The notes: generated by a model from the letters alone, not told the origin. DNA of 64,000 nt from Clostridiales bacterium UBA4039 (GCA_002382805.1 DGAD01000033.1:57916-121915); one strand, 5' to 3'. Positions 51,968 to 61,221 are shown, numbered from the stretch's first letter. Made by a program: numbers and translations.

Positions 51968-51988
51968 AATGTATTAAGGAGGTAAAGC

Positions 51989-52516
51989 ATGCCAGCAATT
52001 TTTTCTAAGATTGATAAGATTAAACCGGCATATGATTTTACATATAAAGTGGTTCTTTTTATATGTAAGATATTATTAATAATCGATATTCTAATTACCA
52101 CAATGGCTGTTACAGGACGATATGTACCGTTTATTCCTGATCCAGCATGGAGTGAAGAGGTTGTATTAACATGTATGGCATATATGGCGGTTCTATCGGC
52201 AGCTCTAGCTATTCGTAGAGGTGCGCATATACGCATGACAGCATTTGATCGGTATTTGCCTAAGAGATTAATTCTTATCTTAGATCTTTTGGCAGATTTT
52301 GCAGTTTCGGCACTTGCAGTGGTTATGATTGTGGTAGGTTGGTCCTATGCAGTACAAATTGGTTCACGAGGAACCTACGTTAGTATCCCTAGCCTTTCAA
52401 GATTTTGGATGTATTTTCCAATTCCGGTTGCAGGGTTTGCGATGTTGGTTTTTGAAGTTGAATCAATATATAATCACATAAAAGGAATTTTTGTAGCGAA
52501 GGAGGATATAGCATGA
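51989..52516 (+). CDS. TRAP transporter small permease (DctQ)
   Basis: A 175-residue membrane protein with four helices. ILITTMAVTGRYVPFIPDPAWSEEVVLTCMAYMAVLSAALAIRRGAHIRM is the standard DctQ core. It forms the membrane complex with DctM for Na+-dependent uptake of the substrate captured by DctP. It overlaps dctM by 4 bp (ATGA) and has AAGGAGG upstream. Confidence 0.92.
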   Translation: MPAIFSKIDKIKPAYDFTYKVVLFICKILLIIDILITTMAVTGRYVPFIPDPAWSEEVVLTCMAYMAVLSAALAIRRGAHIRMTAFDRYLPKRLILILDLLADFAVSALAVVMIVVGWSYAVQIGSRGTYVSIPSLSRFWMYFPIPVAGFAMLVFEVESIYNHIKGIFVAKEDIA

Positions 52517-53805
52517 GTCCGGAAAGTATAGCAATACTCATTTTACTCGGTAGTTTTTTTGTTATGGTCTTCTTAAGATTTCCTATTGCATATGCAGTGG
52601 CTATTTCATCTGTACTGACATTGCTTTATCAAGGATTACCATTGACAACTATTGGTCAACAAATGGTTAAGGGCATCAGCTCTTTTAGCCTTATGGCGGT
52701 ACCTTTCTTCATTACCATGGGAGTACTTATGGGTGCAGGAGGTATTTCAGATAAACTCATCGCGCTTGCCAATGCATTTGTTGGATGGATGCGTGGTGGT
52801 ATGGCTATGGTTAACATCGTGGCATCGTATTTCTTTGGCGGAATCTCAGGTTCAGCGGCAGCAGATACAGCATCTCTTGGAAGTATATTGATTCCTATGA
52901 TGGTTGAGCAAGGATATGATGATGACTTTTCAACAGCAGTTACGATTACATCTTCATGTGAAGGTCTTCTCGTTCCACCCAGTCACAACATGGTTATCTA
53001 TGCAACAACGGCAGGTGGTATTTCTGTGGGAAGTCTTTTCCTGGCAGGATATATGCCGGGGGCATTACTTGCTACAACGCTTATGATTGGTTCATATATT
53101 ATCTCGGTTAAACGTAATTATCCAAAAGGTGACAAATTCAGTGTGATTAACTTATTGAAGCAATTTGGTATTTCATTCTGGGCATTAGCAGCAGTCCTTA
53201 TTGTTGTTGTTGGTGTTGTTGGTGGTGTGTTTACTGCGACGGAATCTGCAGCGATTGCAGTTATCTACAGTTTGATTGTTAGTGTATTTATCTATAAGGG
53301 ACTTGACTGGAAAGGTGTATGGAATGTACTGGAAAATTGTATTAATACCCTTTCAATTGTCCTGATTTTAATTTCAACATCCAGTATTTTTGGATTTTTA
53401 TTAACAAGACTTCACGTGCCTGAACTAGCAGCTAACGCAATAATTAATATTACAGATAATCCAATATTATTAGCACTATTATTGAACTTAATCCTTCTTG
53501 TTTTAGGATGTATTATGGATATGGCGCCAATTATTTTGATTGCAACACCAATCTTATTGCCAATTGCTACATCGATTGGAATTCATCCAATTCAGTTTGG
53601 TATTATGGTTATTCTTAACTGTGGTATTGGTTTATTAACGCCACCGGTTGGAGCGGTGCTCTTTATCGGTTCGGCAGTGGGGAATGTCGAGATGGAACGG
53701 GTCGTTAAGGCCACCTTGCCATTTTATATCCTCATGATTATCACATTGTTACTTGTTACCTTTGTTCCTCAAGTTAGCATGTGGCTACCGAATTTATTTG
53801 CGTAA
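52513..53805 (+). CDS. TRAP transporter large permease (DctM)
   Basis: A 430-residue permease with about twelve helices. AVPFFITMGVLMGAGGISDKLIALANAFVGWMRGGMAMVNIVASYFFGGISGSAAADTASLGSILIP and NPILLALLLNLILLVLGCIMDMAPIILIATPILLPI are DctM signatures. The start overlaps dctQ by 4 bp. Its stop is shared with the start of the YcxB-like gene (TAATG). Confidence 0.94.
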   Translation: MSPESIAILILLGSFFVMVFLRFPIAYAVAISSVLTLLYQGLPLTTIGQQMVKGISSFSLMAVPFFITMGVLMGAGGISDKLIALANAFVGWMRGGMAMVNIVASYFFGGISGSAAADTASLGSILIPMMVEQGYDDDFSTAVTITSSCEGLLVPPSHNMVIYATTAGGISVGSLFLAGYMPGALLATTLMIGSYIISVKRNYPKGDKFSVINLLKQFGISFWALAAVLIVVVGVVGGVFTATESAAIAVIYSLIVSVFIYKGLDWKGVWNVLENCINTLSIVLILISTSSIFGFLLTRLHVPELAANAIINITDNPILLALLLNLILLVLGCIMDMAPIILIATPILLPIATSIGIHPIQFGIMVILNCGIGLLTPPVGAVLFIGSAVGNVEMERVVKATLPFYILMIITLLLVTFVPQVSMWLPNLFA

Positions 53806-54281
53806 TGAAGACGATGGATTATTCATTTAAGTATACAACGAAGGCTATGGATATATGGAAGTTATCGATGTATGGAACTTATGGATCGATGGTTGGATTT
53901 ATTAATATTATTTTTACCATTGCAATGATACTTCTTGCGGCAAAATATTGGATGCAGGTAGGTATTATCTTAAAATTGGTATTGCTTTTCGGTGTTGGAC
54001 TTTTTACTGTTATTCAGCCAGGATTGGTCTATTTAAAAGCAAAAAAACAGGTGGAAAAACTTCCGGGTCAGATGGAGATAAGCTTTAATAGTCAAGGGGT
54101 TCATGTGACATCAGATAAAGAAGCGTCCCATTTGCAATGGAAATCCATTAAGGGAATTACCCAAAAACCGGGAATGGTGATTATCATTTCCTCATCCAGA
54201 CATGGATTTATTCTAACAGATGACGTCTTAGGGACGCAAAAAGAAGCGTTCTTGAAGTATGTACAGGAAAAAATTCAATAA
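53805..54281 (+). CDS. YcxB-like membrane protein
   Basis: A 158-residue protein. The N-terminal MDYSFKYTTKAMDIWKLSM is typical of YcxB-like proteins; two membrane helices (about residues 30-55 and 60-85) are followed by a cytoplasmic domain (GQMEISFNSQGVHVTSDKEASHLQWKSIKGITQKPGMVIII) with a beta-strand pattern. Function is unknown. The start codon overlaps the dctM stop (TAATG), so it belongs to the TRAP operon; the in-frame start at 53781 is less likely. Confidence 0.7.
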   Translation: MKTMDYSFKYTTKAMDIWKLSMYGTYGSMVGFINIIFTIAMILLAAKYWMQVGIILKLVLLFGVGLFTVIQPGLVYLKAKKQVEKLPGQMEISFNSQGVHVTSDKEASHLQWKSIKGITQKPGMVIIISSSRHGFILTDDVLGTQKEAFLKYVQEKIQ

Positions 54282-54293
54282 TGTAATATAAAA

Positions 54294-54327
54294 AAACCGT
54301 AATTGGCATAAAGCTGATTGCGGTTTT
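54294..54327 (+). terminator. Terminator of the TRAP operon
   Basis: AAACCGTAAT (54294-54303) pairs with ATTGCGGTTT (54317-54326) with one U-G pair, followed by a T-rich run. Confidence 0.75.
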
Positions 54328-54398
54328 ATTATTTTTGCGCAAAAAATATGTTATAATAGTGCTTAGTATATGTTAATAAATCACAAGGAGAAAACGTG

Positions 54399-55826
54399 AT
54401 GAAAAAATGTAAAGTGATGGTATTACTTATTGTAGTTACGTTGTTATTAATAGGGTGTCAAAAAGAGACGGGCAAAAAAAGTCCTCTGGATCCGAATAAT
54501 CCAACGACAGTAGTTGTGTGGCATTATTATAATGGAAATATAAAAAATAAATTTGACGCGTTAATTGCAGAGTTCAATGAAACCGTGGGTATGGATATGG
54601 GCATTGTTGTAGATGCTCAAAGTCAAGGAGATGTTAATCAACTGGCTATGGCTGTGTATGAGTCAGCCAATGCAACCATTGGAGCTCCACCTATGCCAGA
54701 TATTTTTGCGGCGTATCCGGATAATGCAATTCGCATTCATGATGTAGCAGACTTAGTTCCTTTAGAAACGTATTTTTCGCAAGAAGAATTAGGAATGTTT
54801 CGAGAAGAGTTTTTAGAAGAGGGGCGTTTTTTGGCGGATGAAAAACTCTATATTTTGCCGATAGCAAAATCATCTGAAAACCTTTATGTGAACAAGACTT
54901 ACTGGGAGCAGTTTGCCAAGGATAATAACTTGCAGCAAGATGAACTTGCGACTTGGGAAGGTCTGTTAAGGGTAGCAAAGTTGTACTATGAAAAAACCGG
55001 CAAAGGTTTTTTTGGCATTGATTCCAATGCAAATTACATGCTTGTATCGGCGATGCAATTGGGACAAGAAATGTTTGTATATACGTCCGATAATTCAGTG
55101 GAATTTAACCTAAGTGAAGAAATTGCACGTAAGATGTGGGAGCAGTTTTATATTCCCTATATTCGAGGATATTTTGTTAAGACCGGACGTTTTAGTTCAG
55201 ATGATGCGAAGACCGGAACAGTACTTGCCTATACAGGATCAACCGCAGGAGCTTCATATTTTCCTTCGGAAGTTACATTTAGCCAAGCAAACGTCGAAGC
55301 GATTGAACCATTAGTGCTACCTTATCCATATTATGAAGAGGGGGATGCGTATACGATGCAGCAGGGGGCAGGGATGTGTATGACAAAAAGTAATTACACA
55401 CATGAATATGCTGCAGCACAATTCCTACGTTGGTTTACGCAGATTGAACAAAACACCCGATTTGCCATTTCAACAGGATATATTCCTGTTAAAAAAGAAG
55501 CCCTTGATGAAGCGCTCATGTTAAAGGTGATGCAAGAAGAAGGCATACAAAATCCAACCATTGAAGCGTCGATTCGTTCGACGGTAAAAATGATTGATAC
55601 CTATCATTTTTATAACAATAAACCATTTAAAGGAAGTTATGAAATGAGGATTTTGCTTGAGACGCATTTAGTCGATAAAGTGCATAAGGACTTAGCTCAA
55701 CTTGAAGCATCTAATCTTGAAGCGGATGCGCGAGAAGCAAAAGTTCAGGAACTTATTTCAGAGGAAGCATTTAAACGGTGGTATCAATCACTTTTTGAAG
55801 AGGCAGAGCGAATTTTAGAATCGTAA
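54399..55826 (+). CDS. Extracellular solute-binding lipoprotein encoded with a diguanylate cyclase
   Basis: A 475-residue family 1 solute-binding protein. Signal peptide with lipobox LIGC (Cys19), then a MalE-like two-lobe fold (VVVWHYYNGNIKNKFDALIAEFNETVG; YTMQQGAGMCMTKSNYTHEYAAAQFLRWF). It lies 12 bp before the cyclase gene and no ABC permease or ATPase is encoded nearby, so it probably serves as a sensor ligand-binding component rather than as a transporter part. The C-terminus is long, with an Ala/Glu/Leu-rich helical segment (about residues 425-475) that could mediate contact with a partner. ATG 54399 has AAGGAG upstream; GTG 54396 is less likely. Confidence 0.83.
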   Translation: MKKCKVMVLLIVVTLLLIGCQKETGKKSPLDPNNPTTVVVWHYYNGNIKNKFDALIAEFNETVGMDMGIVVDAQSQGDVNQLAMAVYESANATIGAPPMPDIFAAYPDNAIRIHDVADLVPLETYFSQEELGMFREEFLEEGRFLADEKLYILPIAKSSENLYVNKTYWEQFAKDNNLQQDELATWEGLLRVAKLYYEKTGKGFFGIDSNANYMLVSAMQLGQEMFVYTSDNSVEFNLSEEIARKMWEQFYIPYIRGYFVKTGRFSSDDAKTGTVLAYTGSTAGASYFPSEVTFSQANVEAIEPLVLPYPYYEEGDAYTMQQGAGMCMTKSNYTHEYAAAQFLRWFTQIEQNTRFAISTGYIPVKKEALDEALMLKVMQEEGIQNPTIEASIRSTVKMIDTYHFYNNKPFKGSYEMRILLETHLVDKVHKDLAQLEASNLEADAREAKVQELISEEAFKRWYQSLFEEAERILES

Positions 55827-55838
55827 GGATGGAATTAT

Positions 55839-57941
55839 ATGCGTAATCGTCATACTCAAAAGAATTCAATTATTGTTAAGTTACCTGCGTTTGCAGTGAC
55901 AATTATTATTCTCCAATCGATTTTTATATTGGCGGCGCTTATTTTTGGCGGCGTATTAAAGCAGGCGCGCTTAAATGCATATGAAACTTTCCAAAGTAAA
56001 GTGGAAGGGCGAAAAGCCTATTTAGAACTCGAAATGAAAAACCGATGGATGAATATCGATCCGTATTTAAAACAGATTTCGGATGAGTTATCCAAACCCT
56101 ATGAGAATGACTATATGTTGCTAGATAGCCTTTCGACCAATATCATCGACATGCTTCGTGCGTCACAAGGAACAGGGGCATTTATGATATTGGTGGATGC
56201 ACCTATGGATGGATCGAGTCAAGAATATCCGGCACTTCACATTCGAGACTATGATCCTCTGGCCAATGATTATGATAACAAAGATTTATATATGGTCACA
56301 GGACCTTCTGAAATTGCCAAAGCGTATAAGATTCCTCTAGATCAGACATGGAGTTATGATTTAGAACTGAATGATTCCAATAATGCCTTTGTTAAGCGAC
56401 CTTTGGAAAAGGCTGATTTGAGTTATGATTCCAAGCTACTAGGCTATTGGAGCCATCCTTTTAAGCTTACGGAAAAGGACTTGGAGATTATCACGTATTC
56501 AATGCCTATTTTTGATGAACAAAGACAATTGCGTGGAATTGTTGGTATTGAGATAACGATTAATTATTTAACACAGTTTTTACCGGCAACTGATTTGAAG
56601 TTAAAAGATTCCTTGGGATATATGTTGGTATATCAGGCGGATGAAGCATCACAACATGAGCCTATTATCATGGCAGGAGCGCTTCAAAAGCGCTATATTG
56701 ACCAAGGCGAAGAACTTGAGCTTGAACCTATAGTTGATGATGCGACGATATATCGACTAAAAAATACAGATAACAATGATGATATATATTTAAGCCTTGA
56801 TAAGATGAACCTATATCGACCACATACTCCTTTTGAGCAAGAATCCTGGTACTTGGTGGGGATGATGCATGAAAAAGATTTATTTGCATATGTTTATCAA
56901 GTTCAGATGATTTTGCTGATTGCATTTTTGGTTTCCTTGGTGTTTGGTATTTTGGGAGCCTATATTTTTAGCTATCGCTTTGCCAAGCCAATTGTCAACT
57001 TATCAAAAAGTGTCAGAGAAAATAGAATGACCCAGTGGCTACGCTTTGAAAAAACCGGTGTCGCAGAAGTGGATGAGCTAGCGCTTGCTATGGAAGAAGT
57101 TAGTCAGGAGCGAATCGATGTGGCATCACGACTCTCAAGGATTATTAGTCTGTTGGATATGCCCATTGGCGCATTTGAAATAAGGGATAGTAGCGATCAA
57201 GTTCTTATGACAGAACAATTTATTGGGATCGTTGGAAAAAAAATCACCAATAAGGAACGGTTTAAAGAATTTTTAGAGGAAATAACCCAAGAACCACTAG
57301 AAGGAGAACAAGATGTATATTATATCCATGAAAGTAAGCAGTGGATTCGCCTGAAAAAAGTGGAGATGGGACATGTCCATATTGGGATTATTCAAGATGT
57401 AACACCGGATATTCAACAAAAATTGGCAATACAAAGGGAGCGTGATATTGACGGACTGACCCATGTCCTTAATCATCGTGCATTCAAAACATACATGCAT
57501 AAAATATTAGATGCCAAGCCACTAAAGACTTCGGCATTGTTAATGTTTGATTTGGACAACTTAAAAAAAATCAATGATTCCTATGGACATAAGTGGGGAG
57601 ACCACTATATTCGAGAAAGCGCCAATCGACTTCAAAAAATTGCAGATAGAGATCAAATGTTGCTTGGTCGACGTTCAGGTGATGAGTTTGTCGTTTTGCT
57701 CCATGGATTTAAAGATAAGAAAGAAATACGCGAAGTGATAAAGCGTTTTTATGAAGATATGAAAAAATCGCCTTTGGTTTTCCCGGATCAGACGATTCGA
57801 CAAATATATTTTTCAGGAGGTCTTGTATGGATCCCGATATGGCCTAATGATTACGAGGCGTTGTTGCACCATGCCGACCAGGCGCTTTATATATCCAAGT
57901 ATGAGAACAAAGGGACATTATCTGAATACGTAGAGAACTAG
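55839..57941 (+). CDS. Membrane diguanylate cyclase with extracytoplasmic sensor domain
   Basis: A 700-residue protein. A transmembrane helix (about residues 16-40), a large extracytoplasmic domain (about 40-350; Cache-like by layout, not firmly recognised), a second helix (about 355-380; LIAFLVSLVFGILGAYIFSY), a HAMP-like region (FAKPIVNLSKSVREN), a possible short PAS-like segment (about 430-520) and a C-terminal GGDEF domain (from about 532). The active site reads SGDEF (residues 613-617; GRRSGDEF), a variant also found in active cyclases. No RxxD inhibitory site is visible five residues before it. Cotranscription with the solute-binding protein 12 bp upstream suggests that the sensor domain contacts the lipoprotein. 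Confidence 0.85.
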   Translation: MRNRHTQKNSIIVKLPAFAVTIIILQSIFILAALIFGGVLKQARLNAYETFQSKVEGRKAYLELEMKNRWMNIDPYLKQISDELSKPYENDYMLLDSLSTNIIDMLRASQGTGAFMILVDAPMDGSSQEYPALHIRDYDPLANDYDNKDLYMVTGPSEIAKAYKIPLDQTWSYDLELNDSNNAFVKRPLEKADLSYDSKLLGYWSHPFKLTEKDLEIITYSMPIFDEQRQLRGIVGIEITINYLTQFLPATDLKLKDSLGYMLVYQADEASQHEPIIMAGALQKRYIDQGEELELEPIVDDATIYRLKNTDNNDDIYLSLDKMNLYRPHTPFEQESWYLVGMMHEKDLFAYVYQVQMILLIAFLVSLVFGILGAYIFSYRFAKPIVNLSKSVRENRMTQWLRFEKTGVAEVDELALAMEEVSQERIDVASRLSRIISLLDMPIGAFEIRDSSDQVLMTEQFIGIVGKKITNKERFKEFLEEITQEPLEGEQDVYYIHESKQWIRLKKVEMGHVHIGIIQDVTPDIQQKLAIQRERDIDGLTHVLNHRAFKTYMHKILDAKPLKTSALLMFDLDNLKKINDSYGHKWGDHYIRESANRLQKIADRDQMLLGRRSGDEFVVLLHGFKDKKEIREVIKRFYEDMKKSPLVFPDQTIRQIYFSGGLVWIPIWPNDYEALLHHADQALYISKYENKGTLSEYVEN

Positions 57942-57942
57942 G

Positions 57943-58197
57943 CTATAGAATTTCTTTTTTGGATATGGAGGTCTTAACCTGAATATCGGGTATTTTTCCA
58001 AGCTTCCCGGTGAGGCTATTAATCTCATTAAGATCACCAACCACTGTAATACAAATGACAGAAAGACTTTCGTCGCTTAGGGGAAGGCCCATGCGACCAC
58101 GGATGAGGTGCTTATAACTGGCAACTGTTTTATTAAATAAAAGTTGCGTTTCTTCGGGCTTTTCTAGGATAGCGCTAATGACAGCGACACGTTTCAT
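57943..58197 (-). CDS. TM1266-family iron-only hydrogenase system regulator (ACT-like)
   Basis: An 84-residue protein. MKRVAVISAILEKPEETQLLFNKTVASYKHLIRGRMGLPLSDESLSVICITVVGDLNEINSLTGKLGKIPDIQVKTSISKK matches the TM1266 family, annotated as a putative regulator of the Fe-only hydrogenase maturation system (ACT/NikR-like ferredoxin fold). Its usual hydG/hydE/hydF partners are not in the window. It ends one base from the convergent cyclase gene and begins 13 bp after azlD on the minus strand, so it may belong to the AzlCD transcript. Confidence 0.83.
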   Translation of the reverse strand: MKRVAVISAILEKPEETQLLFNKTVASYKHLIRGRMGLPLSDESLSVICITVVGDLNEINSLTGKLGKIPDIQVKTSISKKEIL

Positions 58198-58210
58198 AAG
58201 TTAATCTCCT

Positions 58211-58546
58211 TTATATAAAGACGTATTGAACAAGTAACATGTATAACAGGGTTCCGGTTCCAATGCTGAGCAGAACATTTTCCTTCCATGTGTGAATGAG
58301 CACGATATAGATGATGGCGATACTCTCAGGAAGCCAAGAAGCAACGCTATCAAAGCGAATGCCTTTTAAGCAGTATATGACAAGAAGGCTGGTTGCAGCA
58401 TAGGGAAGCACTTGCCCTAAATAGTGGATATAGGCAGTCTTACGCTTTGGATTTGAAAAAAGGATAAAGGGCAAAAAGCGTGTAATCATTGTACCTAACG
58501 CCACCATAAGTATAGTGATAAATATTTGAATAGGTGTTAATCGCAT
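58211..58546 (-). CDS. azlD: Branched-chain amino acid transport protein AzlD
   Basis: A 111-residue membrane protein with three to four helices, the small partner of AzlC in amino-acid (leucine/azaleucine-type) export. MVALGTMITRFLPFILFSN is typical of the N-terminus. It overlaps azlC by 10 bp, indicating coupling. Confidence 0.87.
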   Translation of the reverse strand: MRLTPIQIFITILMVALGTMITRFLPFILFSNPKRKTAYIHYLGQVLPYAATSLLVIYCLKGIRFDSVASWLPESIAIIYIVLIHTWKENVLLSIGTGTLLYMLLVQYVFI

Positions 58547-59244
58547 AGGTCCTCCTTTAATGGTGGAGTGCTTGTCTTGCTGATGGATAGTGCAATGAGT
58601 ATAACAAGCATGGATGGCAGGATAAAATGATCAGAACCAAAGATTAATAGGCAAATAACAGAGCTTATTATTCCAATTAAGGCAGGTTTTCGGTTGACTG
58701 CCTTTTTCCAATGGGTCACAAAAATAACAACAAAAAGTGCGGTTAAGACAAAATCTAGCCCGGTGGTGTTAATGGGAAGCATATTACCGATTAATCCGCC
58801 GATAACAGAACCGATAACCCAGTAGCTATGATTAAGTAAAGTCACATAAAAATATATCCATTTTCGATCGACGGTCTGGGGAGGATTGATGGTACAAAGG
58901 ATTGAAAAAGTTTCATCACAAAGACCAAAAATCAGATAAGGCTTTAATCGACCGGTATGTTCAAATTTATCTAAAAAAGACAAGCCGTAAAAAAGATGGC
59001 GTGCGTTGACCATTAATGTCATGATGAGAGCATATATTGGATTAAAGGCACTGGTTAAAAACAATATAGCGACGTATTGCGCCGAACCGGCAAAGGCAAT
59101 AAAGCTCATTAAAAAAGTCCAGCCAACACCAAAGCCTTTGGATGTCATTAAAATCCCATAAGCGATACCTAAAAAACTAAAGCCTGTCAGTACAGGTATA
59201 GTATGGGGAAAAGCCGTTTTTATTCGATTAAAGTGTTGTCTCAT
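58537..59244 (-). CDS. azlC: Branched-chain amino acid exporter AzlC
   Basis: A 235-residue membrane protein with about six helices. FSFLGIAYGILMTSKGFGVGWTFLMSFIAFAGSAQYVAILFL, VNARHLFYGLSFLDKF and LCDETFSI are hallmark AzlC segments. The open frame extends upstream to 59319, but the ATG at 59244 has GGGTGA and gives the normal N-terminus (MRQHFNRIKTAFP). With AzlD it would export branched-chain amino acids. Confidence 0.9.
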   Translation of the reverse strand: MRQHFNRIKTAFPHTIPVLTGFSFLGIAYGILMTSKGFGVGWTFLMSFIAFAGSAQYVAILFLTSAFNPIYALIMTLMVNARHLFYGLSFLDKFEHTGRLKPYLIFGLCDETFSILCTINPPQTVDRKWIYFYVTLLNHSYWVIGSVIGGLIGNMLPINTTGLDFVLTALFVVIFVTHWKKAVNRKPALIGIISSVICLLIFGSDHFILPSMLVILIALSISKTSTPPLKEDLCD

Positions 59245-59339
59245 AATAGTCACCCGTTCTTTTTGCAGATAGTAGAATCTATTACATTGTATGGTAATCA
59301 AAAGATTAGATTTTGTCAATAATACAGTTGAATTTTTGC

Positions 59340-59368
59340 TTGTTGCATGTATAAAAAAATGCTATGAT
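59340..59368 (+). promoter_or_regulatory. Promoter of the DAK2-DegV gene
   Basis: TTGTTG (59340-59345), 17-bp spacer, TATGAT (59363-59368). AGGAGGGG lies upstream of the start at 59431. Confidence 0.55.
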
Positions 59369-59430
59369 TATAGTATCTATTGATAGCTGATATTAATAAA
59401 GACTAACTACAAAGTGCAGGAGGGGTGTAC

Positions 59431-61221
59431 ATGGTTATTACAAGTAAACAGGTATTTGATCTATTTATTCATGGTGCACATAAAGTTATTGATAATAAAG
59501 AAATGCTTAATAAAATCAATGTGTTTCCGGTACAAGATGGAGATACAGGCAGCAATTTGGCATCAATGATGCGGGCAATTATTCATCAATCAGAAGAAAA
59601 AGCGACCGTTAAAGCAACGCTTGAGTCTGTGGCAGATGCAGCGTTATATGGGGCGAGGGGCAATTCAGGAATCATCTTTGCACAATATCTTACAGGTCTT
59701 AGTGAATCCGTAATGGACAAAGAGGTGATTTCAATTCAAGAATATGCCCAGGCGAGTAACGATGCAGTAATGTATGCCTATAATTCCATCGAAAATCCTG
59801 TTGAAGGAACGATGATATCGGTTATGCGTGAATGGGGTGTGGCACTTATGCATGCCACAAGGAGTAAAGAGATTGTAGCGGAGATTTTTGAATATGCCTA
59901 TGAACACACTCAACAGGCATTAAAAAAGACTAAGGAACAGTTAGAGGTACTTAGAAAAGCAGATGTCGTTGATTCCGGTGCCCAAGGCTTTACTTTTTTT
60001 ATTGAGGGGGCCCTATATTTTTTGAAAAGAGATAAACATCACGAACCAACGATGATTATCGACAAAATTCAAGATAGTCCCTATTTTGTTGGGAAGCTTA
60101 ATCATGAGAGAAGCGATGGAGGTCGATATTGTACGGAATGTCTAATTGAAGGTTCAGACATTGAACATAAAGAGCTAAAGCAGCGCTTAAAAACATTAGG
60201 TGCGTCGGTAGTGGTTGCAGGCAATGCAAGAAAACTACGCATCCACATTCATACGGATACTCCGGCACAAGTCTTTGAAGAACTTTATCCACTAGGGACC
60301 ATTGTTTTTCAAAAAATTGATGATATGCTTAAGCAAGAGGCTGTCGTAAAGGCGCGAAAAAGTTCAATTGCTCTTGTGACCGACAGCATTGCTGATCTTC
60401 CTCAAGCATTCATTGATGAGGAACAAATCCATGTGGTTCATTTGGATATCTTGTATAAAGATGTGTCATATAAAGACAAACTCACCATACGCGCAAAGAC
60501 GTTATTAGACATGTCAAAAGATGATCAGGTCTTGCCAACATCATCACAACCGGGACCGCGAGAAATAGAAAACATCATGGACTATCTCGCATCGTATTAT
60601 GATTCGATTATTGTGTTGACCGTGTCAAAAGCATTAAGTGGAACGTATAACAGTTTTGTAAAAGCTGCGCAAAAGTTTGACCCGGAAAAAATTAGAATCA
60701 GTGTTGTGGATACAAAGCAAAACTCTGGAGCTCAAGGTTTATTAGTCAAAAAATGCGCACAATATATAGCCAAAGGTATGGAACATGAGGCAATCCTAGG
60801 TCAAATTCAATCAGACATTACAAAAAGCAAGATTTTAGTTCAAATCCGAACACTTGATAATATGATTAAATCCGGGAGACTTAGCATGCGAGCCGGAACA
60901 ATAGCTCGAGGTGTTGGTATGACGCCGATTATTACCCTAGACCATGAAGGGCAAGGCGGTGTTGAAGCGATTGCTTTTTCTCAAGAAGGAAGTAATCGTA
61001 AACTTGATAAACATATGCGACGTTTGATGAAAGCCAACAAAGTGTTGGAATATAGTGTTGTGCATGTCAATAATGTGCAAGGTGCTAGGGACTTAGCTAA
61101 ACGTATGACAACGCTTATCGGTAAGCCACCGGAGTATATTATGGAGACATCATCCATTATAGCCATAGGTGTGGGAGAAGGGGCTGTGGCCTTGTCGTAT
61201 ATTTTGGAGGAGGAGGTATAA
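59431..61221 (+). CDS. DAK2 (DhaL/FakA-like) and DegV (FakB-like) fusion protein
   Basis: A 596-residue cytoplasmic protein. Residues 1-200 are a DhaL/DAK2 kinase domain (KINVFPVQDGDTGSNLASMM for Mg-ATP aspartates; ALYGARGNSGIIFAQYL), residues about 205-300 the FakA middle domain (GGRYCTECLIEG; IHIHTDTP), and residues about 308-590 a DegV fatty-acid-binding domain (IALVTDSIADLP; LPTSSQPGPREIE; TVSKALSGTYNS; GRLSMRAGTIARGV). In Firmicutes, FakA phosphorylates fatty acids bound to separate FakB (DegV) proteins, so this is a one-chain version. ATG 59431 follows AGGAGGGG; GTG 59425 is less likely. Confidence 0.87.
   Translation: MVITSKQVFDLFIHGAHKVIDNKEMLNKINVFPVQDGDTGSNLASMMRAIIHQSEEKATVKATLESVADAALYGARGNSGIIFAQYLTGLSESVMDKEVISIQEYAQASNDAVMYAYNSIENPVEGTMISVMREWGVALMHATRSKEIVAEIFEYAYEHTQQALKKTKEQLEVLRKADVVDSGAQGFTFFIEGALYFLKRDKHHEPTMIIDKIQDSPYFVGKLNHERSDGGRYCTECLIEGSDIEHKELKQRLKTLGASVVVAGNARKLRIHIHTDTPAQVFEELYPLGTIVFQKIDDMLKQEAVVKARKSSIALVTDSIADLPQAFIDEEQIHVVHLDILYKDVSYKDKLTIRAKTLLDMSKDDQVLPTSSQPGPREIENIMDYLASYYDSIIVLTVSKALSGTYNSFVKAAQKFDPEKIRISVVDTKQNSGAQGLLVKKCAQYIAKGMEHEAILGQIQSDITKSKILVQIRTLDNMIKSGRLSMRAGTIARGVGMTPIITLDHEGQGGVEAIAFSQEGSNRKLDKHMRRLMKANKVLEYSVVHVNNVQGARDLAKRMTTLIGKPPEYIMETSSIIAIGVGEGAVALSYILEEEV

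Noticed and set aside
59290..59382. 30-codon open frame upstream of the DAK2-DegV gene
   Set aside because: It spans the predicted promoter of that gene and has no ribosome site.
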